Assembly: GCA_949152475.1 (NCBI GenBank)
Contig: OX424556.1
Location: 58,920,451 to 58,984,450, forward strand
Reading direction: 5' to 3'
DNA from: Terebella lapidaria
Taxonomy: Eukaryota; Annelida; Polychaeta; Terebellida; Terebellidae
DNA: 64,000 nucleotides
Numbering within the stretch: position 1 is the first letter of the stretch; every line of letters begins with the position of its first letter. The notes under the pieces are model-generated. The model was not told the origin of the DNA, did not search any database, and was given only the letters and a program-made list of their open reading frames with translations. The position numbers were made by a program, and so were the translations under genes. Positions 22,418 to 32,640 of the stretch are shown one piece after another.

Positions 22418-23701
22418 TCAGGGGGTTTCCACGCTCACGTTCCGAGCCTTGTCGATTTCCATCATAGCCGGAAACTGGCCGTACGCGATCAGTGTGGTCG
22501 CCTCCGGGAGAGCCTCGGCAAACTTGATCACCAATCTGGTGTGACCCTTCCTGATGAGGGGGAAGGCCTTGTCCCGGGCCACTTCGAAGACGTAGACGGC
22601 GTATCCCTTGTCCAGTCCCTCGTAAGAGACGTAGTTGTAGTCACTCCTCGCCTTCCCTTTGTTCAAGGCTTTGGAAACTCCCACGTACTGCCTGTCGGAG
22701 TAATTCGGCTCGAACGGTGGTCCCGGTTTGGACTGGCCCTGCACCAAGAAATCCATGTAGGTGAGCTTCATGTTGTCAAAGTTGAAGGGATTTTTCTGGT
22801 AATGTCCGTTGTAAGCGGCTCCCGAAACCAGTCCGACCATCAGTCTCGCGGGCACGCTGTCCTGGAAAACGTTGTCGGCCGTCCATGTGAAACTTCCCGC
22901 CGGTATGTTGAACGCTTTCACGTCCGACCTCATGAAGGGATACAGAGCGTTGGTGTCTTTCAGGCGTTCCGAGTGACCCAGCATAACGCCCGGTGTCATG
23001 GAGTTGTGCGGAACGGTCAAAGTCGCATCCCGTATGTCCACGGCGTATTTTCCCGAACCCTCTTTGCACATGAGGACGAAGGCGTTGGTGTGGGGGAAGA
23101 GTTGTACGTCGACGGCCACTCCGTCCAGTAGCATCCGGTTTTGCTGCAGAATGTCAACGAAGAGAGGTCCCTCTAGCACGACTTCCCGCCCTTGTTTCGT
23201 CCAGAGCCAGCGAACGGCTAGACCGCTATTCCCGAGAGGCAGGCTGGGATCCGCGACGTCCATGTGCTCGGGCCTGTCCTTGATGAAAAGCTGATTCTCT
23301 ACTGCGGGTCCGTACCCCGTCAGCGAGTCTAGCAAGGCTTTGTAGGGGTAGTTGGTTCCCACGCTACTGGTAACGAGTTTCTGCTGTACCTTGACGTCCA
23401 CTTGTCTGAAGAGGGAGTTGGCCGCGTTATTCACGAAGGCCACCTTGTCCTCGGCTTTCACGGCCGTCCCGTCTTCTTTGACAATCTTCAGGGTCAGTTT
23501 CAACGTGATGTTTTTCAAGTCGATGTACTCCGCCGTGGATCCCATCAAGCTGAAGGCTATAGGAGAACCCTTGGTGATTTGTCCTACGGGCCTGTATTCC
23601 CTGTAATGGACCGCGCTCACACCCGAATCCACGGACGGGCGGTTGAACAGGGACATGTCCATCGTACTAGACTCTTTCGAATTCTCGAACATGAAAGCCA
23701 T
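22418..23701 (-). CDS. Polinton major capsid protein, likely double jelly roll
   Basis: 427 residues, beta-rich, positioned with the penton-like protein and the packaging ATPase as in Polintons. It resembles the widespread invertebrate family annotated as F54H12.2-like. The assignment rests on length, neighbours and remembered family likeness, not on a motif I can prove by eye. The ATG lies two bases after the stop of the upstream 81-aa frame, so the two may share a transcript. Confidence 0.8.
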   Translation of the reverse strand: MAFMFENSKESSTMDMSLFNRPSVDSGVSAVHYREYRPVGQITKGSPIAFSLMGSTAEYIDLKNITLKLTLKIVKEDGTAVKAEDKVAFVNNAANSLFRQVDVKVQQKLVTSSVGTNYPYKALLDSLTGYGPAVENQLFIKDRPEHMDVADPSLPLGNSGLAVRWLWTKQGREVVLEGPLFVDILQQNRMLLDGVAVDVQLFPHTNAFVLMCKEGSGKYAVDIRDATLTVPHNSMTPGVMLGHSERLKDTNALYPFMRSDVKAFNIPAGSFTWTADNVFQDSVPARLMVGLVSGAAYNGHYQKNPFNFDNMKLTYMDFLVQGQSKPGPPFEPNYSDRQYVGVSKALNKGKARSDYNYVSYEGLDKGYAVYVFEVARDKAFPLIRKGHTRLVIKFAEALPEATTLIAYGQFPAMMEIDKARNVSVETP

Positions 23702-23703
23702 GG

Positions 23704-23949
23704 TTAAAAAGCTTTCTTCCTCTTCTTGACCAGAACTTTGGCCCTCTCGACTGTCTGCTCCGTGGGTGAAACCAGTTTCACTTGGACGGGTTCAGTCTGT
23801 GTTCCGGGCTTCTCGGAGGGCTTGAGGGGCACCACTTTTTTGTCGCTTTCCGTCCTTTTGAAATGTTCTTTCCAGGCTTCCAAGTCGGGTTCGTATCGAA
23901 CCAGGGGCATGATGCGGGAGGTCCGTACCCTTCGACGTCCGGGAGGCAA
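23704..23949 (-). CDS. Small basic Polinton protein (81 aa)
   Basis: Highly charged, with Arg-rich start (MPPGRRRVRTSR) and Lys/Arg end (LVKKRKKAF); probably a nucleic-acid-binding or capsid-associated protein, which is inference from composition. A TATATAAGG box lies about 28 bp upstream of the ATG. Confidence 0.65.
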   Translation of the reverse strand: MPPGRRRVRTSRIMPLVRYEPDLEAWKEHFKRTESDKKVVPLKPSEKPGTQTEPVQVKLVSPTEQTVERAKVLVKKRKKAF

Positions 23950-23976
23950 ATGAGGGCTTTTCGGGGTTGTTCGTCC

Positions 23977-24402
23977 TTATATACACCTCGGCCGTCTGAG
24001 GATCAGAGTACATTCGAAATTTCCGCTTCGAACGTTTAGAGGTTTCAAATTTTCGTCCGTCAAGTACAGGTGAATTCTGCTAACGGTCTCGGGCTTGACG
24101 TCTACGAAATCCGGAATCGGGTTGAGATATCCGCCTCGGGTATCCAGCTTTTGGAGAACGGGGAGTTTTCTTCCGGCAATCAAAGATTCTTCGCACAGGT
24201 CGCAAAATAGGTACAGGGAGCTGTTCGCTACACCCAGGCTATAGTCCGCTCGATAGAGTCCCAGTTCCCAGCTTCCTCTCAAATCCAGAGGTTCGGGGAG
24301 TTCCGCGATAAAGTCTGTTATTTCGTTTTGCGGGTGGAAGTTTTCCGAGTCTTTGGAGGACAGGTAAAAGCGGTGTCGATCTTTACCCATCGCCCGTTCC
24401 AA
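23977..24402 (-). CDS. Polinton penton-like minor capsid protein
   Basis: 141 residues, beta-rich, starting with MERAMGKDRHRFYLSSKDS. The phrases FIAELPEPLDLRGSWELGL and IHLYLTDENL are typical of the single-jelly-roll penton family of Polintons. It would form capsid vertices. Its start lies inside the end of the upstream Lys-rich frame. Confidence 0.75.
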   Translation of the reverse strand: MERAMGKDRHRFYLSSKDSENFHPQNEITDFIAELPEPLDLRGSWELGLYRADYSLGVANSSLYLFCDLCEESLIAGRKLPVLQKLDTRGGYLNPIPDFVDVKPETVSRIHLYLTDENLKPLNVRSGNFECTLILRRPRCI

Positions 24403-24557
24403 GTCTTCTTAGTTTCCTCCTTCTTTTCTGAGGGCTGCTCCGTTTTCCCTATGGAGAATTTCCCCTTCCGCTGTTTCCCGATGGTCTTCTTCGTTTTCTC
24501 CTTCTGTTCCAGTGACTGCTTCGTTTTCCCGATGAAGATTTTTTTCGTGTACTTCAT
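24318..24557 (-). CDS. Lys-rich Polinton frame (79 aa)
   Basis: Low-complexity, Lys/Thr/Glu-rich with a repeated IGKT(K/E)QxxExKE(K/E)TKK pattern. Its ATG overlaps the stop of the 92-aa gene by four bases (ATGA), which supports translation. It overlaps the penton-like gene by about 85 bp, which weakens the case. A DNA-condensing role is only a guess. Confidence 0.45.
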   Translation of the reverse strand: MKYTKKIFIGKTKQSLEQKEKTKKTIGKQRKGKFSIGKTEQPSEKKEETKKTWNGRWVKIDTAFTCPPKTRKTSTRKTK

Positions 24558-24832
24558 AGCCCGAGCAACTCGTCTTTGTAGGTGTCCAGTACTTTGAGAA
24601 GACGACTGGCGTATCTCCTCACCAGACTCCTCTTATACCTCAGTGTGTGGTTCTGCTTTCCGAGATGGGCGATGAATTTCTGCTGTTGGCCGAGGTCAGC
24701 TAGCCTGGTCAGGTTGTAGGCGACTTCCACCAGGATACGGGTCTGGTCCGGAGTTACCGTCCGTAGGAGAGCTTTCTGTTGGTCCTGTGGTGTGGTGAGC
24801 AGGAATTGTAAGAAGTCCTTCCCCTCCGACAT
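24554..24832 (-). CDS. Polinton protein of unknown function (92 aa)
   Basis: All-helical looking, starting MSEGKDFLQFLLTT, with a basic middle (YKRSLVRRYASRLLK). The upstream in-frame extension overlaps the ATPase gene and is rejected as the start. A TATAAATAG box lies about 40 bp upstream of this ATG. Confidence 0.65.
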   Translation of the reverse strand: MSEGKDFLQFLLTTPQDQQKALLRTVTPDQTRILVEVAYNLTRLADLGQQQKFIAHLGKQNHTLRYKRSLVRRYASRLLKVLDTYKDELLGL

Positions 24833-24873
24833 CCTCGAGTCGAATGAAGTATTCTCACGGCGACCACCCCTAT

Positions 24874-25488
24874 TTATAGGGGGACGTAGGCCACCTCTAC
24901 CTCCCTGGGAAACACGTGTCCGAACAACTTGCGTTCCGAGGAACTGTGCGGGCTGAGATCCACCACCAGATAGTTGTAAGGTTCCCGCATGCAGTCTTGG
25001 TAGGCTTCCGTCAGAGTTTTCCCCAGCCCTATTTGACGTCCAAGGTATTGAATCTGGGAAAAGTCTCGAGGATTTTTGAACAGGACGAGGTAGTGACAGT
25101 TGAGGCTGATGGTGCGAGCGCATTTTCCTTGGTGAAACATATTCTGATTGATGTAAATCACCGTGATGTTCAAGTGGTGGGACCCCCGAACGAAGAGTTT
25201 CTGTACTTCCTCGCTCTTGACCACGGCGTCCATGAGGTCGTCGAGCACTATGAGAACGGGGGATCCGTCCACGAATCGTTCCACATCAGAGGCGGAAGGC
25301 AGGTCTTTATGGAACGTGACGTTCATGTCCTCGAAAGCAGGCTGCCAGACACCGTAGCAGTACATGACTTTGGTCGGTGGAGGACTGAGGAGAACGCGGC
25401 GATGCCTCAAAAGTTTCTTCACCCATGACGTTTTCCCGCTTTGGGTTACTCCGGACAAACAGATGGTGGTGGGACATACGAACTTCAT
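24874..25488 (-). CDS. Polinton genome-packaging ATPase (FtsK/HerA type)
   Basis: 204 residues. Walker A GVTQSGKTSW at about 13-22 and Walker B VLIVLDD at about 78-84 fit the A32-like packaging ATPase that pumps DNA into capsids. A TATAAATAG box lies about 45 bp upstream of the ATG. Confidence 0.9.
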   Translation of the reverse strand: MKFVCPTTICLSGVTQSGKTSWVKKLLRHRRVLLSPPPTKVMYCYGVWQPAFEDMNVTFHKDLPSASDVERFVDGSPVLIVLDDLMDAVVKSEEVQKLFVRGSHHLNITVIYINQNMFHQGKCARTISLNCHYLVLFKNPRDFSQIQYLGRQIGLGKTLTEAYQDCMREPYNYLVVDLSPHSSSERKLFGHVFPREVEVAYVPL

Positions 25489-25534
25489 GACGGTCTGAAT
25501 GGTAAATGAGCTGCGGTTGGCAATGTCTCCCTAT

Positions 25535-25852
25535 TTATAGGAAAAGGGACGTCAACGTTTCCATGACGTCTTTGAACAAGCTGGGGTATTCGTACCGAGA
25601 GTGTGTGAAACAGAGCCATTTATAAACCGTCTGGCTACTTTCGAATATACGGTTGTAGCACTTCATCACGGGACGCCTGATTTCCGGGTGGGCTCTACAC
25701 ACATCTCTCGCGAAAACCTCCAAGACCATCAGACGTTGCGGCGTTACTTTTCCGTCTTCGAATACACCTCTGGCTATACCCTCGAAAGCCTCCAGGGTGT
25801 CGACTCGGGCTACTATCAAATCCCAATCGGCCGGTTTCACGAAAGCGTCCAT
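25535..25852 (-). CDS. Polinton protein of unknown function (105 aa)
   Basis: Helical, with a Cys/His/Arg-containing middle. No family recognised. A TATATAAGG box about 50 bp upstream of the ATG supports expression. Confidence 0.6.
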   Translation of the reverse strand: MDAFVKPADWDLIVARVDTLEAFEGIARGVFEDGKVTPQRLMVLEVFARDVCRAHPEIRRPVMKCYNRIFESSQTVYKWLCFTHSRYEYPSLFKDVMETLTSLFL

Positions 25853-25924
25853 TCTCCACGAAGGTCGGGCTCCGAATGAGGCGGGTCTCGCCGCGGACCC
25901 CCTTATATACCCCAGGATCCCTCA

Positions 25925-27260
25925 ATTTTTTGTACATTTAAATACAATGTCATTGAACGATCTGAAAAGTACTCTAATTCGAACATTTTTCTCTCTGGTT
26001 CGCCTCAAATATTCCCTGGTTTGACCGATTTTTATTATGGTTTGCTCAAAATATTTTCTGGTTTGATTGTTTTTTTTTCTGAAAAACGCGTTTCCCATTT
26101 AAATACAACGTTATTGAACGATCCGAAAAGTGCGCTCATTCGTTCAAAATATTTCCTAGTTTGACAATTTTTTTTTCCCGAATTGCATAAAATATTTCCT
26201 GGTATGACCGTTTTTTCTTCTGATTTCCCCGAAATATTTTCTAGTTTGATATTTTGTATTTAGCTAAAATGTTCTATGGTTCGATCATTTTCGTACATGT
26301 TACCCTTAATTTTAACTGTTTCCACCAGCTTACTCGTGTATCCAACATATGTGTTTCCCGCAGTCTGTACACGTAACGAATTACCATCTATTTTCCTGCT
26401 AACTGGATAATTAATACTTCGTTTCTCCGATTCGCTTACTTTTTAATGACATTTCAAAACACCGTTTATGAACGATCTAAAAAGCGTTCTCATTCGAGCA
26501 TTTTGTCTTCAGGTTTGCCTAAAATATCTCCTAGTTTGGTCCTTTTTTCTTCTACTTCGCGCAAAATAGTTTCTGGTTTGACAGTTTTTATTTTGTATAA
26601 TCGCGTTTCCCATTTAAATACAGTGTTATTGAACGATCTAAAAAGCAGTCTCATTCGATCATTTTTTCTTCTGATTTACATAAAATATTTTCTGGTTTGA
26701 CCGTTTTTTCTTCCGATTTGGCTAAAATATGCTCGAGTTTGACCGTTTTTACCTATCATTTCGTAAATGTTACCCTTAATTTCAACTGTTTCTTTCCCCG
26801 ACTGGTGTATTTAACATAATTCTGTTTCTTGCAGTTTGTACACTTAACGAATTTTCATCATATTTCTCTGCTAACTGGTTAATTAATATTTCGTCTCACA
26901 AAATTTGCTTAGGGTCGATAAAGAATGATTTCCATTTCAGAACCACGATCTAGAAAAGCGCTCTCATTCGTTCAAAATAATTCCTAGTTTGCCCGTTTTT
27001 TCTTCTGATTTGCATAAAATATCTCCGGGTTTGACCGCTTTTTCTTCTGCCTAGTTCAAAATATGTTCTGGTTTGCCAATTTTTTTCTATAAAATACATT
27101 TCCGATTCAAATACAATGTTATTGAACGATCTAGAAGGTTTTCTCATTCGGTTAAAATATTTCTTAATCTGATCATTTTTATTCTGATTCGCTTAAAGTA
27201 TTCCTGCTTAGACCGTTTTTTCTTCTAGTTCGCTCGAAATATTTCCTATCCTTTTCTTCT
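25925..27260. repeat. Degenerate AT-rich tandem repeats inside the Polinton
   Basis: A roughly 40-bp motif (AAAATATTTYCTGGTTTGAC then TTTTTTCTTCTGATT) recurs more than a dozen times. It is arranged in larger units marked by ATTTAAATACA..TTATTGAACGATC near 25936, 26097, 26612 and 27106 and by a CTGCTAACTGG segment near 26396 and 26869. Non-coding. Confidence 0.8.
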
Positions 27261-27853
27261 CATTCGATCTTTTCAATTCACCCGTAATAAACGGAAACAT
27301 TTTCGAATACCGTATGCTTTATTGTGTACCTACTGAGCAAAACACGACACATAATATAATTACATAGATTATTTCGGTGACAAATATTTTTAGCGAGATA
27401 CAGGAGCTCGCACTAAAATAAATATATATACAAGTACTAAAATAGTCTAATCTATGTAAACGGCAAAGCGTTGCGGTCGTCAATGAATTCATCAAAAATG
27501 ATGGTAAACACTGCATATTTACACACACACACAAATACTACTATATTTTGTGATCAAATACAAGCGTTTTCAAAGGAGATCAGTTTCGGTTTTTCTCCAA
27601 TCATTAATTTTTGCATTGCTCTAATTATTACAATTTTAATTTAAATAATACAATTTTAATTAAATAATATATACTTTCTTAACCAATATTGTATGTACAT
27701 ACATAATATTGAAGCTGTGTAAATTAATCAACCCTTATTTACAATCGTTATGTATCTACAATTTACATGTACAATAATATGCTTAGACACGCGGTATTCT
27801 ACAATGTGTAAATTGATCACCTGTGTAAATAGGTGTATTGCGAGGCGATGAAA
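27261..27853. other. AT-rich gap downstream of the polymerase
   Basis: No gene seen. It probably holds the 3' end of the polymerase transcript. Confidence 0.45.
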
Positions 27854-30800
27854 TCACCAGTCCACATATCCAAAGGGGAGCGTGTCATAGTTGTCAATGA
27901 TACGGCGTTTCGTATAAACGAGTCCGTAGCTGCGAGCCTCTTCCCGATTCAGCACTCTTTGTGTGAACTTGTCCCTGGTGATACGACTCTTGGCGGGCAA
28001 CACGATAAGATCTTTCGGATGGTTCAGAAGGAGGTCTTGAATCGTTGAATAGTTGATGAGACAGCTGTTTTCGTGATTCAGAGTGAAACCCCTGACCTTA
28101 CACGTCTCGGACCCGTCGCTTTCCCTGTAGGCGTAATTTTTAGGTCCCGCACCCACAAACGTTGTGATGTGATTTCCAGGTTTTAACTCGTCGGTCAGGT
28201 CACCCAGGTAATCTCCTAGCTGTACGGGGTCGGGATCGTCGTTCTTCTCAGCAAAAATTACGCTGTCAGTATCGAAGTAGAGGCAGCGTCGGCCCAATTT
28301 CTCCAGGACTCGGTAGAGTTTGAGACGGGCCCAGCACGTGGTGAAGGAAGCGATGACGACATTGGACGTTGGACAATCCGAGACAAACTCGCTCTTCATG
28401 CTGTAACTTATCATACAAGTATCCTCGTTCAGGATATGGAAATCGTCAACCAGTTTGTGAGGGTCCATCAGGTTCTCCAGAAGCTGAGCTTGAGTGTATA
28501 CATTGACGGTTTGCTTCAGGTTGCTCCTTTGACCGTACTTGCCCCAGAAACTTTAAATAAAAAAACGAGGTTCGCTTTCAAAAGAGCACACTTCCGTAAA
28601 CGGAATTTTTATGAATTATATACATTATAACTTCTTTAAGCCATGTGTACAACTACTGACGAGGCACGTACCTGTTCAGGATCAGTTTAGCCAAGGATCT
28701 CAGTCCCGGGTTTCGGACGATCTTGTCTGCATCCAAGGCAATTCCCTCGTGCTGCAAATATCGGCTGATGTAATCGCGCTTCTCTTCGTCCGTGTCACAT
28801 TTTTCTGGCCAGCCGCTGCTCTCCTGCTTTATTTTCAGGAACGTATTGATAAAGTTCGCGAACAGCCCACTCCCCGGTACTTTAGGGTCGTGCTGACAGG
28901 ACTTCGGCCAGTGGTAAACTTCGTATATCTTCAGGATCTTGTAGCCCACTTCCACAGCCTTTTGGATTTCCGGTGTACACCATGTCCCTGTCAGGCACCG
29001 TTCTTCATCACTGCAGCTGCAGGGGGATTGATTTTCGATGGCAGCGCACCGGTTGCAGAGTGGAAATTTCAGTTTCCCGTTCGATGTACAGGGCAATACC
29101 GGGTGGTAAAGTTGCTCGGGTGGAAGGATTTTCACCTGCAAAAAATGAAGAGATGACATATATCACGAGGATAATTATTATACGTAGTCTGCAGCACTGT
29201 TATTATTACAAGTTCATATTCTAATTTCTCAATTTTAAAACAAATCTAAAAACATTTTTACCTTGGCTATGCCGAAGTATTCGTCGATCGGAGCGAAATT
29301 GTTGGTGATAACTTGAGGGTGACCCACGGGGTATCGAGCGTATTTGTTGACATAGGGGTACAACGACGTGAAGTCGGCGTACCGTACCGTTTCGTCAGGG
29401 GCGGTTTCGTAATACAGTCGACAGGCATTCGTCCTTCCACCGAAGAAGCTATCACGGGGGTCGAGTCTGGATTCCAGGTCCAGTCGGGCAACAAAATCAC
29501 GCAGCTCGTCGTCCTCCGATATTTGATTCTTGAACTCGTGCTCCCATACGGTGACCACCTTGTACCCCAGGGCTTTCAGATCACGCTCCTTCTTGACGGT
29601 TTTGGTGTACAGGACTTTTCGCGTCTCGCCCGTTTTCGGTATCGTCAAGGTCTCGTCCTGGTAGCACTCGGAACACCCATGGTATAGACAGCCGTTGAAC
29701 TCATACACCGTGCGGGAGTTGGCATCATACCCATCCACGCGATAGACGGTGTTTGGAACTTTGAATTCTCCTTCGGGGCTGAGCCCGTGTTGTATCTTTT
29801 TGGATGGATCCTTGTGTTCCATCCATTTTAGCCACGCGATGGAAATGAAACTGAAGTTATCGCGAGCCGTATAGCCAGTGGAAGGAACGATACCGATGTC
29901 GGAATCTATAAATTTAAACCTGGCAAAGTTTTCCTTGCTCTGGTTGCCCGTCATAGTGCGATGTTCCGAGACAGGATCGCGATGTTCCGAGTCCGCCACC
30001 TCTTTCTCCTCCCTGGTAACGACTTCGTACCTCTCCCGCAAGAAATTGCGCTTGAACACGGCCATGGTAGCGCTGGCAATGGTGATGTTGGTGAAGGGAT
30101 CGAGTTCCGTGATGGAGATGAAATCTTTCCGGAATTTCAAACACGCCTCGCTCAAAATTTTCACATCGTTCTTGCAGTAGTCCAGCAGTTCTTTCTCAAA
30201 GTCGAACCATTGATCTCGCACGCTCGAATGCCAGGCTATAAATTGTTCCCTGTCCTTTGAGTTGTACTTGTCCACGTCATAATACCGGAGTGCTGGGGTC
30301 TTGCCAACGTATCCGTAGTTCTTCTTGACGTTGAATTGGTGGGGGAAATCGCCCTTCTTCACGTCTCCGTCCAGTCCGAAGGTCTTGGGGAGTTTCGAGA
30401 GGGGCATCGGAAAAAAATTGAGTGAGTCGATCACTCTCATGGTCAGGCCGGACTGGACTTTGATGCTCATAATTTTGGAGCCCTGAAAATGACGTACGTG
30501 GGGTGTGATTATTTCGGAAAGTATAACGCATTTGTTTGAAATGTACCCGAAGTAATACTCACTTGGAAGATCACCTCGTGCTTCACGGCATTCTTGACGA
30601 GATAGTTGAGCAGAAACATCCCGTCGTAACCCTGTTAACAGAAAATACAACCTGAATTAACCGTGTCATATGAAAAGAACATTTCAACAAATACCTATAC
30701 CAAAAATAGACTTACCTTCATGTTATGGGCGATGACTGTGTAGCCTTTGTTTTCCTTGGAAAACAACCAAGCCCCGAAGATCTGACGCACGTCGTCCGCC

Positions 30801-32245
30801 CGGAAATATTCCTCCGTGTAGGATGCTTCTCCCTTCTTCAGATCGTACCTTCTGGCCACCACCAAATTGGGAACGTGCTCGCCCGTCTCCTGATTCGACT
30901 CGAAGTCGAAAAAGATGAATTTCTGACAGGTTTTGGCTTCCTTCAGAGCGCGCTGATAGCAGTGATGGCCCTCGACGACGACTTGACGCTCGCAGACTTT
31001 ACAGTAATATTGTCCGCATCTGTGATCTTTTTCCTTGACGGTCGCGGTCTCGTAGCTTCGGCGGCACTGACGGCATTGCCAGAACTTTTCGCAGACCGTT
31101 TTGCTTTTTTTCTCTTTTTTCAGATGATTATTGAAGCAAGCGGCCGATCGAAATTCGATATGACATTTCCGACAGCTCCTGGGCGCATCTCCTACGGAAC
31201 AGTCGTCGGCCTTGCACTGACTGCACACGCCCTGGCAGTGGTGCTTGTGTTTGTGAGGATAACCCTGCAAACAGCGATCGCAGAAATAGTCCAGGGCCAG
31301 TAGTCCGGTCGGTGACTTGACCGAGTGGAAATGACCGGTAGCGCCGTCGTCTCCCTTAACGTGGTAGATGTAGTACGTCTTGTCGTAGTCGGGGCTCAGC
31401 GCCTTCGGGTAGATGACTCCGTTCCCGTGAGTACTGGAAATCACCACGATATTGGCCGCCACAGCCTTCTCGTATCGGGGTAGAGATGCCACGGATGTGT
31501 ACTCGGCGCCAGTCAACCCCGCGAGTTCGATGATTTCAATGGCTCTCCGGGTCTGCTCACCGTTACCGTCGGCTATAAATGCGAGCCATTTCTTTCGCCC
31601 TTTGTACGTTTTCTTGCTGTCGGAGTTCTGTTCCTTATACTGCGTCCACGCCTCGGATATCGCTATTGCGTGAGCCAAGCACTTGTCGTCCTGGTTTTGA
31701 ACGTACGTGAGGGATCTTTTACCCGAGTTGGACAGATCGCCCAGGTTAGTGATATTCAAGGCTTTCCACCCCTGTCCGCGAGGGAACTTGATGAGACCGA
31801 CGCTGATTTCGAGGATGTTGTCCGCTTTTAGCTGGTCGTGGCTCTGCAGGACGGTGGCGATTCTCTCCATGATGGCTCCGGGTGTTATTTCTTCCAGACG
31901 TTGCAAAGGTATTTTAATATCACCTTTTTTCAGGTCCCGATGGGCGATGTGGATTCTAACTAGGTCTGTCGCTAGAGCCCCGTCCTCGCGTACGGCGTTC
32001 AAGACGTCCCTCCACATCCGCGTTAGTTCTGCCGTCAAATGTACTAGTCTTTGTCCCTGCCAAGCGTTTCCGATGGATACGTCGTAGACGCTGTCCGTGG
32101 CCATACCTTTCTTGTAACGCCTCATGAATTTTTTCCCGAATATATGCTTTCCGGGAACTTCGCGTACGCTATACGGTTTCTTCTTTTCACGGCTGTCGTC
32201 GTCTTCATCGCGCTTTCGCTTCCCGCCATCTCCTCGATTATCCAT
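27854..32245 (-). CDS. Polinton protein-primed DNA polymerase B (in several parts)
   Basis: Replicative polymerase of the element, read on the minus strand as several consecutive coding parts separated by short AT-rich gaps with intron-like borders. The N-terminal part has a zinc-finger-like region with many Cys pairs, followed by an exonuclease motif (FIFFDFE). The middle part carries polymerase motif A (DFTSLYP). The C-terminal part carries motif C (YFDTDS). These are the marks of protein-primed family B polymerases. The promoter region lies just upstream at 32311-32640. Outer limits are those of the first and last open parts; internal borders are not fixed. Confidence 0.85.
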
Positions 32246-32310
32246 GGTGAACGTTTACGATGTGTATCCGTCGGTGTCCTGCGTAGGAATTAAATTTTTT
32301 TGAATCCGGC

Positions 32311-32640
32311 CACCTTATATAGTGACTATTTTGCAAAGGATTCTGGGTAAGATTATGCGTATACCTCGCATATTTTGGCTGATGTGTTCCAACGCATCCG
32401 GTTTCCGGGGCTCCGATTGGTCCGTTCGAATATGTGACGCTAGTGACGTCATAAAACGAGCGTGGGAATGCTGAGGAACGTGTCTGAACATGCACACATT
32501 CCGACGCTCCGATTGGTCCATTCGAAGGGGGACGCTGGTGACGTCATTTAACGAGCGTGGGGGACTTGTCTGAACACGTACGAATTCGGGAGCTCTGATT
32601 GGTTCGTTCGAATAGGGAACGCCGGTGACGTCGTAAAACG
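32311..32640 (-). promoter_or_regulatory. Promoter of the polymerase: TATA box plus three CRE/CCAAT units
   Basis: A TATATAAGG box (about 32313-32321) lies 70 bp upstream of the polymerase ATG. Beyond it three direct repeats of about 90 bp each carry GATTGGTCC (inverted CCAAT), TTCGAA and TGACGTCA or TGACGTCG (32444-32451, 32539-32546, 32626-32633), followed by AACGAGCGTGG. Spacing is regular, so this looks like a tandem enhancer for CREB/ATF and NF-Y type factors, as an inference. Confidence 0.75.
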
